From Alistipes sp. (GTDB lineage Bacteria > Bacteroidota > Bacteroidia > Bacteroidales > Rikenellaceae): a stretch of DNA of 42,326 nt. Location of the stretch: NCBI GenBank assembly GCA_020026435.1, contig JAHHQK010000015.1, positions 1 to 42,326 of the forward strand, written 5' to 3'. Position numbers and translations under genes: made by a program. The number at the start of each line of letters is the position of its first letter. Positions within the stretch are counted from its first letter, which is position 1. The notes below the pieces were generated by a model. The model did no database searches. It was not told the origin of the DNA and saw only the letters and a list, made by a program, of their open reading frames with translations. Shown in pieces: positions 1-6,392 of the stretch.

Positions 1-1
1 C

Positions 2-463
2 TCCTATACCCTCTCCGCCCACCGCCCCCACTACGGCACGCTCATCGACGCCTTTGAGGTGGTGGTCAACGGCCGCAACACGGGCACCATCCTCATGACC
101 CACGGAATCGGCATCGACGACCCCGCCCCGATGCTCGGGAAAAAGCATTCAAAGAGCCTTATTTCCAAAAATATTATTAAATTTGGGGCTGCCAAACATT
201 CACAAAAGCCGCTCGTCGAACAAATCACCCTCACGAACCGTGGCAACGGTCCGCTCATCATCCGCTCGGTGGAGTGCGATGAGGAGGTGTCGACCACGAT
301 CCGCCCGGGTACGAAGATCGCAGCGGGCGAGAGCCTCGATTTCGGAGTCTCGCTCGACCCCTCAAAGGTCGGGAAAGGCCCCCAGAGTCGTCGTCTCGTG
401 CTGATAACCAACGATCCGACCCACCCCATGTATCGGATACGGGTGACGGCCGTAGTGGAATAA
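2..463 (+). CDS. DUF1573-like protein, 3' part only
   Basis: Open from the left edge of the window, so the N-terminus is missing; 153 residues are visible. The last ~85 residues form an immunoglobulin-like beta-sandwich of the DUF1573/ASH type: a 'TNRGNGPLIIRSVE' strand pair, then a PGTKIAAGESLDFGV segment, then 'LVLITNDPTHPMYRIRVTAVVE'. This spacing (N-x-G-x-x-PL-x-I, a PG turn, then T/S-N-D-P) is characteristic of the family. The cysteines of the usual SCGC motif are reduced to a single C in VECDEE. The preceding segment has a similar strand pattern and may be an earlier repeat. Such proteins in Bacteroidetes are usually exported, but no signal peptide can be seen here. The function is unknown. 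The stop lies 35 nt before nfnA, so the two could share a transcript. Confidence 0.6.
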   Translation, partial: SYTLSAHRPHYGTLIDAFEVVVNGRNTGTILMTHGIGIDDPAPMLGKKHSKSLISKNIIKFGAAKHSQKPLVEQITLTNRGNGPLIIRSVECDEEVSTTIRPGTKIAAGESLDFGVSLDPSKVGKGPQSRRLVLITNDPTHPMYRIRVTAVVE

Positions 464-498
464 CGCCAAAACACAGAACACTTTTTAGAAAAATTTTT

Positions 499-1380
499 AT
501 GTTTACGATTCTCGAAAAACGGCTTTTGGCCGAAGGTATCTTTCTGATGAAGATACACGCTCCGCGCGTGGCTCATTCCGCCCGCCCGGGGCAATTCGTA
601 ATCGTTCGCGCCGAAGAGCACTGCGAACGCATTCCGCTCACCATTTCCGATTTCGACGATCAGGAGGGCAGCGTCACGATCGTGACCCAGGCCATCGGCG
701 TCTCGACACAGAAAATCTGCGCAATGGAGGTCGGTGAGGCTTTGGCCGACTTCGCAGGCCCGCTGGGTCATCCCTCGGAGTTTGTCCACGAGCCGATCGA
801 GGAGCTGCGCAAGCGCCGTTTCCTGTTCATCGCCGGCGGTGTCGGCACGGCTCCGGTCTACCCCCAGGTGAAGTGGCTGCACAAACACGGCGTGGAGGCC
901 GAGGTGATCATCGGTGCCAAGACCGCCGACATGCTCATCTACACCGAGGAAATGGCCCGCGTGGCCCACAAGCTCCACATCGCCACCGACGACGGATCGC
1001 GCGGATTCAAGGGTCTGGTGACGCAGCTCATCGAGCAGCTCATCGCCGAGGGCAACCACTACGACGAGGTTGTGGCCATCGGCCCGATGATCATGATGAA
1101 ATTCGTGGCCCTCACCACCAAGAAATACAACCTCAAAACCATCGTGTCGCTCAACGCCCTGATGGTCGACGGTACGGGTATGTGCGGTGCCTGCCGCGTA
1201 TCGATCGGCGGCGAGACGAAGTTCACGTGTGTCGACGGCCCCGAGTTCGACGCCCACCTGGTGGATTTCGACGAGGCCATGCGCCGTCAGGGCATGTACA
1301 AGAGCCAGGAACAACGTGCGTTGGCCATCGCCCGCGAACGCGCCGAGGGTCACAAGTGCCACATCGGCCTGGACAAATAA
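499..1380 (+). CDS. nfnA: Ferredoxin-NADP oxidoreductase subunit alpha (NfnA-like)
   Basis: A 293-residue flavoprotein of the dihydroorotate-dehydrogenase electron-transfer-subunit/NfnA family. Residues ~1-100 form the FAD-binding barrel (RPGQFVIVR, then RIPLTISDFD), and ~105-220 the NAD-binding half (IAGGVGTAPVYP at ~111-122, then IGP). A C-terminal [2Fe-2S] motif follows: D224, C229, C232 and C244 (DGTGMCGACR...FTC). Nfn small subunits are known for having an Asp as one cluster ligand, which D224 could supply. The gene directly precedes nfnB with a 35-nt gap, as in Nfn and sulfide-dehydrogenase operons. The inferred role is the small subunit of a cytoplasmic NAD(H)/NADP(H)/ferredoxin transhydrogenase. 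SudB or a glutamate-synthase partner is the alternative annotation. An A/T-rich stretch precedes the ATG, with no Shine-Dalgarno site. Confidence 0.85.
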   Translation: MFTILEKRLLAEGIFLMKIHAPRVAHSARPGQFVIVRAEEHCERIPLTISDFDDQEGSVTIVTQAIGVSTQKICAMEVGEALADFAGPLGHPSEFVHEPIEELRKRRFLFIAGGVGTAPVYPQVKWLHKHGVEAEVIIGAKTADMLIYTEEMARVAHKLHIATDDGSRGFKGLVTQLIEQLIAEGNHYDEVVAIGPMIMMKFVALTTKKYNLKTIVSLNALMVDGTGMCGACRVSIGGETKFTCVDGPEFDAHLVDFDEAMRRQGMYKSQEQRALAIARERAEGHKCHIGLDK

Positions 1381-1415
1381 ACAGAAGTCCCATATTTTTA
1401 TAACAATAAGAAACT

Positions 1416-2801
1416 ATGGCAAACAAAATACCGCGTGTTCCCGCACGCGAACAAGATCCCAAGGTCCGTGCCGCCAACTTCGAGGAGGTGTGCTACGGCT
1501 ACGACATGGAGGAGGCCGTATTGGAGGCTTCGCGCTGTCTGAATTGCAAGAAACCCCGCTGCGTACAGGCCTGCCCGGTGAATATCCACATCCCCGACTT
1601 CATTTCGGCACTCCACAACCACGACCTGGAGAAGGCCGCCGCCACGATCGCCGAGGACAGCTCCCTGCCGTCGATCTGCGGACGTGTCTGCCCGCAGGAG
1701 ACCCAGTGCGAGGGTTCGTGTATCCTGGGCATCAAGGGCGAGCCGGTGGCCATCGGCAAGCTGGAGCGTTTCGTCGGCGACTGGAAGCTCAACAACAGCC
1801 GCAACACCGCCTCCACCGCCCCCCGCAACGGCCACAAGGTGGCCATCGTCGGCAGCGGCCCGGCCGGTCTGGCCTGCGCAAGCGACCTGGCCAAATGGGG
1901 CTACGAGGTGAAGATCTTCGAGGCGCTGCACAAAGTGGGCGGAGTGTTGGTCTACGGAATCCCCGAATTCCGTCTGCCCAAGACGCGCATCGTGGAGCGT
2001 GAGATCGAGGAGGTGAAACGCCTCGGTGTGGAGATCGAGACCGACGTCATCGTGGGCCGCACCGTGACGGTCGACTCCCTGATGGACGAGGAGGGCTACG
2101 AGGCCGTCTTCATCGGCTCGGGAGCCGGACTTCCGCGCTTCATGGGCATCCCCGGCGAGAATCTCAATGGAGTGGTTTCGGCCAACGAGTTCCTCACGCG
2201 TGCCAACCTGATGCACGCCTACGATTCGGCCTACGACACACCGATCTATGTCGGCAAGCGCGTGGTGGTTGTCGGCGGCGGTAACGTGGCCATGGATGCC
2301 GTGCGCACGGCCAAGCGTCTGGGTGCCGAGGCGGTGATCATCTACCGCCGCAGCGAGAAGGAGCTGCCCGCCCGCCAGGAGGAGGTACACCACGCCAAGG
2401 AAGAGGGTGTGGAGTTCCGCATGCTGACCAACCCCATCGAGGTGCTGGGCGACGAGAAAGGCTGGGTCCGCGGTCTGCACTGTGTGGAAATGGAGTTGGG
2501 CGAGCCGGACGAGAGCGGCCGCCGCAAGCCGATCGTAAAACAGGACTCGGACTTCGACGTGGAGTGCGACGTGGTGATCATGGCGTTGGGTACGTCACCC
2601 AACCCCCTGCTGGCCGCCACGACCCGGGGTCTTGAGACCAACCGCCGCGGCTGCATCACGGCCGACGAGGAGGGTACGACCACCCGCGAGGGAGTCTTTG
2701 CGGGCGGTGACGCCGTGACGGGTGCCGCCACCGTGATCCTGGCCATGGGCGCAGGCCGTACGGCCGCCAAGGCGATCGACAAATACATCAAATCGCGATA
2801 A
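1416..2801 (+). CDS. nfnB: NADP-dependent flavoprotein NfnB (glutamate synthase small-chain family)
   Basis: A 461-residue protein of the GltD/NfnB/SudA family. The N-terminal domain carries two four-cysteine sets for [4Fe-4S] clusters: C41, C44, C49, C53 (CLNCKKPRCVQAC) and C88, C92, C98, C102 (CGRVCPQETQCEGSC). A first dinucleotide fold follows at ~142-170 (VAIVGSGPAGLA) and a second at ~285-300 (VVVVGGGNVAMDAVR) for NADP(H). The C-terminal FAD motif GVFAGGDAVTGAATVI is also present. Length is typical. With NfnA it would form the flavin-based electron-bifurcating transhydrogenase that links NADH, ferredoxin and NADPH pools in anaerobes. No glutamate synthase large subunit lies nearby, which favours Nfn over GltBD. 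Bifurcation itself cannot be read from the sequence, and SudAB remains possible. Confidence 0.87.
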   Translation: MANKIPRVPAREQDPKVRAANFEEVCYGYDMEEAVLEASRCLNCKKPRCVQACPVNIHIPDFISALHNHDLEKAAATIAEDSSLPSICGRVCPQETQCEGSCILGIKGEPVAIGKLERFVGDWKLNNSRNTASTAPRNGHKVAIVGSGPAGLACASDLAKWGYEVKIFEALHKVGGVLVYGIPEFRLPKTRIVEREIEEVKRLGVEIETDVIVGRTVTVDSLMDEEGYEAVFIGSGAGLPRFMGIPGENLNGVVSANEFLTRANLMHAYDSAYDTPIYVGKRVVVVGGGNVAMDAVRTAKRLGAEAVIIYRRSEKELPARQEEVHHAKEEGVEFRMLTNPIEVLGDEKGWVRGLHCVEMELGEPDESGRRKPIVKQDSDFDVECDVVIMALGTSPNPLLAATTRGLETNRRGCITADEEGTTTREGVFAGGDAVTGAATVILAMGAGRTAAKAIDKYIKSR

Positions 2802-2822
2802 ATCGGATAAAAAACGAACAAC

Positions 2823-2846
2823 GATAGCCGAAATCAGCTATCTTTA
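2823..2846 (+). other. Small inverted repeat and TATCTTTA box before aquaporin
   Basis: GATAGC (2823-2828) and GCTATC (2837-2842) can form a 6-bp hairpin. Its right arm runs into TATCTTTA (2839-2846), a near match to the Bacteroidetes -7 box TAnnTTTG. No good -33 TTTG is found 19-21 nt upstream. It could be a weak nfnB terminator or an aquaporin promoter element; the sequence does not decide. Confidence 0.3.
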
Positions 2847-2870
2847 AACGAAATTTTAAACATATCGATC

Positions 2871-3545
2871 ATGAAAAAGTATCTTGCAGAAATGTTTGGA
2901 ACGATGGTACTCGTTCTTATGGGCTGCGGAGCGGCCATCTTCAACGGCGGCTGCGGCACGACGCCCCAGGTGCTGACCGTGGCTTTTGCCTTCGGTCTTT
3001 CGGTTGTGGCCATGGCTTATGCCATCGGCGGTGTTTCGGGCTGCCACATCAACCCGGCCATCACCCTCGGCGTATGGCTCTCGCGCCGCATGAGCGGCAA
3101 GGATGCCGTAATGTATATGGTATTCCAGGTCATCGGAGCCCTGATCGGTTCGTCGATCCTCTATCTGCTGACCTCCAACATAACAATGGATTACGCCACC
3201 ACAACGGGTGCCAATGCCCTGGCCGGAGGTGTCTCAATGGCCGGCGGCGTGATCGCCGAGATCGTCTTCACGTTCGTCTTCGTCCTGGTCGTCCTCGGTT
3301 CGACCGACTCGGAGAAGGGTGCCGGCAACCTTGCAGGTCTGGCCATCGGTCTTTCGCTGGTGCTGGTCCACATCGTCTGCATTCCGATCACGGGTACTTC
3401 GGTGAACCCCGCACGTTCGATCGCTCCGGCGCTCTTCGAGGGAGGCGCAGCCCTGTCGCAGCTGTGGATCTTCATCGTCGCTCCGTTTATCGGTGCCGCC
3501 CTTTCGTCGGTGGTATGGCGACTGATCTCGTTCGAGAAGAAATAG
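2871..3545 (+). CDS. aqpZ: Aquaporin (MIP family), water-selective type
   Basis: A 224-residue inner-membrane channel with six hydrophobic segments and both NPA half-helix motifs: N61-P62-A63 (CHINPAITLG) and N179-P180-A181 followed by R182 (SVNPARSIAPALF). Aligned by eye to E. coli AqpZ, the aromatic/arginine filter appears to be F41, H167, T176 and R182. That is the water-channel set rather than the glycerol-facilitator set, and no Asp follows the second NPA-R as in GlpF. Length matches AqpZ. The gene starts 69 nt after nfnB and ends at a strong hairpin terminator, so it may be read from the nfn transcript or from its own promoter. Water transport is a family-based inference. Confidence 0.9.
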   Translation: MKKYLAEMFGTMVLVLMGCGAAIFNGGCGTTPQVLTVAFAFGLSVVAMAYAIGGVSGCHINPAITLGVWLSRRMSGKDAVMYMVFQVIGALIGSSILYLLTSNITMDYATTTGANALAGGVSMAGGVIAEIVFTFVFVLVVLGSTDSEKGAGNLAGLAIGLSLVLVHIVCIPITGTSVNPARSIAPALFEGGAALSQLWIFIVAPFIGAALSSVVWRLISFEKK

Positions 3546-3568
3546 GAATTTCAGTCCCGAAGATACGA

Positions 3569-3612
3569 CAAGAAGGCCGATGCCCTGAGGGGTTTCGGCC
3601 TTCTTGCGTTTC
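3569..3612 (+). terminator. Terminator after aquaporin
   Basis: A perfect 12-bp stem: 3569-3580 (CAAGAAGGCCGA) pairs with 3595-3606, with a 14-nt loop that can itself pair, followed by a short T-containing tail. It sits 23 nt after the aqpZ stop. Confidence 0.75.
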
Positions 3613-3691
3613 CGGAGTGGGGTAAGGTACGATTCTTGCAGGATTCCATCCCGAAGACCAAGGACCGGGAAAGTCCGGGAGTGGAATAAAA

Positions 3692-3723
3692 TTTGGTTTT
3701 TCGGAAAATAGTCACTATCTTGC
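3692..3723 (+). promoter_or_regulatory. Bacteroidetes-type promoter of the ECF sigma gene
   Basis: TTTG at 3692-3695, a 20-nt spacer, then TATCTTGC at 3716-3723, close to the TTTG/TAnnTTTG consensus of Bacteroidetes primary sigma promoters. It would give a 5' UTR of about 120 nt before the ATG at 3852. Found by eye. Confidence 0.5.
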
Positions 3724-3851
3724 AAGCCGCGACGATCTTCCGAAGACCGAATCGGAGACCTCGGGAACAACAGACTTTGTTAAATTTAAAACTCTAAAAA
3801 ACCGACTGCCTATCGAAGAAATTCTACTCTGAATAATAATTTGAAAAGAGT

Positions 3852-4436
3852 ATGAACGTACAAGTATTAAGTGACCAGGTATTACTTAATAATTACCTCT
3901 CGGGTAATCGGGAAGCCATATCCACCTTGATCGATCGCCATAGCAACCGCGTCCGCGATTATATTGCCATGATGGTCAAGGACCGCGATCTGGCCGAAGA
4001 TATTTTCCAGGAAACATTCATCAAGGCCGTGCGCGTGATCGACGAAGGCCGCTATACCGACAACGGGAAATTCCTCTCGTGGGTGCTTCGTATTGCCCAC
4101 AACCAGGTGATCGACCATTTCCGTGCCCGCCGCCAGGACAAGGCGGTCTCGGAGTCGGATGCGGGCTACAATGTGCTGGGCACGCTGCGTTTTGCCGAAC
4201 ACACGATCGAGGACACCCTCGTCGGCGAGCAGATCGAACGCGACATCCGCGCGCTGGTCGAGCATCTGCCCGAGGAGCAGCGCGAGGTGGTGATGATGCG
4301 CTATTTCTCGGGGATGAGCTTCAAGGAGATCGCCAAGCAGACCAACGTGAGCATCAACACGGCTCTGGGACGTATGCGCTACGCGCTGATCAACCTCCGA
4401 AAGATCATCAAGGAAAAAAATCTTATTTTAAGCTAA
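3852..4436 (+). CDS. ECF-type RNA polymerase sigma factor
   Basis: A 194-residue sigma-70 family protein. Region 2 spans ~20-95, with the core-binding segment DRDLAEDIFQETFIKA and the promoter-melting segment FLSWVLRIAHNQVIDHFRARR. Region 4 spans ~130-185, with LPEEQREVVMMRYFSGMSFKEIA and a helix-turn-helix, NVSINTALGRMRYALINLRK. There is no region 1 or 3, so it is an ECF sigma. No SusR-, FecR- or FecI-type partner is adjacent. The only downstream gene is a 47-residue ORF 63 nt away, which ends at a terminator. The lack of a classical transmembrane anti-sigma suggests either a constitutive housekeeping role or control by a small soluble partner. Its regulon cannot be inferred here. Confidence 0.9.
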   Translation: MNVQVLSDQVLLNNYLSGNREAISTLIDRHSNRVRDYIAMMVKDRDLAEDIFQETFIKAVRVIDEGRYTDNGKFLSWVLRIAHNQVIDHFRARRQDKAVSESDAGYNVLGTLRFAEHTIEDTLVGEQIERDIRALVEHLPEEQREVVMMRYFSGMSFKEIAKQTNVSINTALGRMRYALINLRKIIKEKNLILS

Positions 4437-4499
4437 TCCCATACAATATCGCCCCCGCCCGGTCCGTTATTTAAGTAAAGAATTCAAAATACGAGGCCT

Positions 4500-4643
4500 A
4501 TGGAGGAAATTGACAAAAACGAGGTTACAAACAACGCCATCTCCGACGAAGATCTAATCATGCGCGAGGTGATTCGAGACGATGCGGATCTGTACTATCT
4601 TCATCATTACCTCACGGAGGTCTTTCGTAAAGGAGATATTTAA
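4500..4643 (+). CDS. Small acidic protein (47 aa) downstream of ECF sigma factor
   Basis: ATG at 4500-4502 to TAA at 4641-4643 encodes 47 residues, beginning MEEIDKNEV and ending VFRKGDI. It is strongly acidic in the first two thirds (runs of E and D: SDEDLIMREVIRDDADLYYL), then carries an aromatic/His stretch and a basic end. There is no signal peptide, membrane segment or cysteine. Support for it being real: it fills the space between the sigma gene and a strong terminator, is on the same strand, and has an amphipathic, protein-like composition. I do not recognise a family. A small soluble anti-sigma or a sigma-associated factor is one idea, inferred from position only. A non-functional ORF is the alternative. 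Confidence 0.5.
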   Translation: MEEIDKNEVTNNAISDEDLIMREVIRDDADLYYLHHYLTEVFRKGDI

Positions 4644-4665
4644 GGGTTAATTTTTGATGGAAGTG

Positions 4666-4699
4666 AAGCCGACCGAATGATTCGGTCGGCTTCCGTTTT
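4666..4699 (+). terminator. Strong terminator closing the sigma-factor unit
   Basis: A perfect 12-bp stem, AAGCCGACCGAA (4666-4677) with TTCGGTCGGCTT (4681-4692), a 3-nt loop and a CCGTTTTA tail. It starts 23 nt after the 47-residue ORF. Confidence 0.85.
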
Positions 4700-4962
4700 A
4701 ACCCCTGCTGCGGCTCCTCCGCCTCGGCACAGCCACACCACGTTTCCCCGTCGCCGCCCCGCCTCGATATTTCAGGCTTCCGTCCCGCAGGTTATAAACA
4801 CCACTGTTCACAACCGTTGATAACCCCACCGAACTTATCAACATCGCATAAGGTAACCACCTCCGTACACCTATGCATCAGACAAATAGCCCGCAGATAA
4901 AAATCCGCCAAAATCCGTCTTCCGGACGCCTCGGCCCCTCCTTCTCCGACGTAAAATCCACC

Positions 4963-4971
4963 TTATCCACA
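4963..4971 (+). other. DnaA-box match TTATCCACA
   Basis: An exact match to the classical DnaA-binding nonamer, with near matches upstream (TTATAAACA at 4792, TTATCAACA about 130 nt upstream of this site). A single exact 9-mer is expected by chance at modest frequency, so binding is unproven. Confidence 0.3.
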
Positions 4972-4981
4972 CACCCCAAAA

Positions 4982-5031
4982 GCACCTCCACCGTGCCGTC
5001 CATGCAATCATGTCCGCCACCGTGGAGGTGC
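4982..5031. repeat. Inverted repeat, 10-bp arms, 30-nt loop
   Basis: GCACCTCCAC (4982-4991) and GTGGAGGTGC (5022-5031) are perfectly complementary, in a region without genes. There is no T-run, so it is not an obvious terminator. Confidence 0.5.
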
Positions 5032-5150
5032 ATACCGTTCAATCAAGAGGACGTTTTCCCCTCAAAATACCCCAAGGGAATCCCCCGCCACAACTCCGCC
5101 CGACAAAATATCGGAGGAGGCAAAAGTGCGGGCGATCAATCCCCCCGAAT

Positions 5151-5177
5151 GGGATTTTTCCCGAGGGGGAAAATCCC
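5151..5177 (-). terminator. Hairpin just after the SGNH esterase stop
   Basis: GGGATTTTTCCC (5151-5162) pairs with GGGAAAATCCC (5167-5177) with a single bulged T and a 4-nt loop. It begins 3 nt beyond the stop codon of the - strand gene. It lacks a clear U-tract, so intrinsic termination is likely but not certain. Confidence 0.5.
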
Positions 5178-5180
5178 CCT

Positions 5181-6260
5181 CTATTTAAGACATTTCCGGA
5201 TCACGGGGGTCATCAGATCGGCATAACGCATCATGCCCAGATCCGTGAAATGTATTCCGTCGACCGTAGCCTCGCCATCATGTCCCAACATATCGCGCGA
5301 CGACACCAGACGGATGTGCTTCTCGCCCCGCTTACGAAGTTGGTCAAACACCTCGTGCAAAGCCTTGTTGCACCCCTCGATCTCGGCGGCCATCCTTTGG
5401 TCGAACTTCGCATGGGTAAAGACCGGATCCTCCACAAAGATCACGGGTGTCGAGGGATGTTTCCCGCGCAGGATTTCGAAGAAGGGAATCATCTTCTCGC
5501 GAATCTCTTCCTTGGAGCAATTCGGCACACAGTCCATCACAAACACCCCCGCATCGACCTCGGCCATAAGGTGGGCGATCTCATAGTCCAGACGCCCGTT
5601 TCCGCTGAATCCCAGGTTGATCGCCTCACGATTGAGGCGGCGCGAGATGATGTTGGTGTGGGCCATACCCGGACGCGAGCAACATCCCCCCTGGAGGATG
5701 CTCGTACCATAGAACACCATCGGTTTTTCGCGGCGTGGCAATGCCTGAGCGGGTTGCTCCAGCCGGGCCCCTTCCTCTACACCGATCCGGATGTAGTCCA
5801 CCCCGTCGTAGAGCGACAGATAGAGCATATATTCGCGTTCCTCGCCCGTCATGTGGTCGATGACCACCTGTTCGTTGTCCCGACCGACAGGGCGGGCGCT
5901 GTTGACAAACCGCCACGTTCCATCACAGAGCGTATAGAGATCCAACCCCCCGACACCCGTCGGGCTCATGTGGTTGAGCCGCGACTCGAACGACCGTCCC
6001 CACTTTACCGAAATGGTCTTGGCATCGGATCTGAACCGTATGGCCAAACCCGCCGAATTCAACCCCAGATCCCACACCGGCTGACGCGAAATCTCCTTCA
6101 GGGAATCCGGCAGTCGCGTATAGGCCGCCGCCGTATGCTCTGTGGCCTTGCCATAAAGCGGAAATTTCCGTCCGTCTTCCCACACGGTCCGTGTTTGGGC
6201 CGCCGCCGAAAACGCCGCCGCCACCATAAGTGCCCCCAGGGCCATAATGATCTTTTTCAT
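5181..6260 (-). CDS. Secreted SGNH/GDSL esterase with GxDLY module
   Basis: 359 residues with a signal peptide (MKKIIMALGALMVAAAF..., likely cut after ~AAA/Q22). The N-terminal beta-domain contains GGLDLY (~104-109), the signature of the GxDLY module found before some SGNH esterases. The hydrolase domain follows: block I YGTSILQGG with catalytic S187, block III GFSGNG with N221, and block V VDGIHFTD with D334 and H337. This layout is typical of Bacteroidetes carbohydrate or sialate O-acyl esterases, acting in the periplasm or outside. It follows a GH20 gene by 132 nt on the same strand, so removal of acetyl groups from host-type glycans is a reasonable guess. The exact substrate cannot be told. 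Confidence 0.85.
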   Translation of the reverse strand: MKKIIMALGALMVAAAFSAAAQTRTVWEDGRKFPLYGKATEHTAAAYTRLPDSLKEISRQPVWDLGLNSAGLAIRFRSDAKTISVKWGRSFESRLNHMSPTGVGGLDLYTLCDGTWRFVNSARPVGRDNEQVVIDHMTGEEREYMLYLSLYDGVDYIRIGVEEGARLEQPAQALPRREKPMVFYGTSILQGGCCSRPGMAHTNIISRRLNREAINLGFSGNGRLDYEIAHLMAEVDAGVFVMDCVPNCSKEEIREKMIPFFEILRGKHPSTPVIFVEDPVFTHAKFDQRMAAEIEGCNKALHEVFDQLRKRGEKHIRLVSSRDMLGHDGEATVDGIHFTDLGMMRYADLMTPVIRKCLK

Positions 6261-6338
6261 CTCACTATCTTGATTTTGATTCTACATATTGCTTTTCCAC
6301 ATGACAGTCCTCCCGCCACCTCTCCATACGGATGACGA

Positions 6339-6379
6339 AGTGCCGTTCCCGCCCCGATTCCGGGACAAAAACGGCACTT
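6339..6379. repeat. Stem-loop between GH20 and SGNH genes
   Basis: AAGTGCCGTT (6339-6348) and AACGGCACTT (6370-6379) form a perfect 10-bp stem, with inner CCCG/CGGG pairing. It lies 14 nt past the GH20 stop. The T-rich tail is on the + side, so in the - direction it may act as an mRNA-stabilising or partly terminating hairpin. Confidence 0.5.
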
Positions 6380-6392
6380 TTCTCTAAAGGGA

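Larger units (their letters stand above)
4700..5150. other. Non-coding C-rich convergent region with DnaA-box-like sites
   Basis: About 450 bases with no credible gene between convergent units. My count for 4741-4980 is C 93, G 34 on the + strand. It holds TTATAAACA (4792-4800), a GTTGATAA/TTATCAAC inverted repeat with an 11-nt spacer, and a perfect TTATCCACA (4963-4971). A 10-bp inverted repeat, GCACCTCCAC (4982-4991) with GTGGAGGTGC (5022-5031), encloses 30 nt. Open frames across it lack coding character. Confidence 0.6.

Noticed and set aside
31..1362. Long - strand open frame opposite nfnA
   Set aside because: Mirror of the nfnA coding region; its predicted protein is only H/D/L-rich antisense sequence.
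4790..4870. dif-like site for XerCD in the convergent region
   Set aside because: The GTTGATAA/TTATCAAC arms have an 11-nt spacer, not the 6-nt centre of dif, and the only other half-match (CGCATAA) has no right half.
4873..5226. 117-codon + strand frame in the convergent intergenic region
   Set aside because: No RBS, composition like non-coding C-rich DNA, runs into the SGNH gene antisense.
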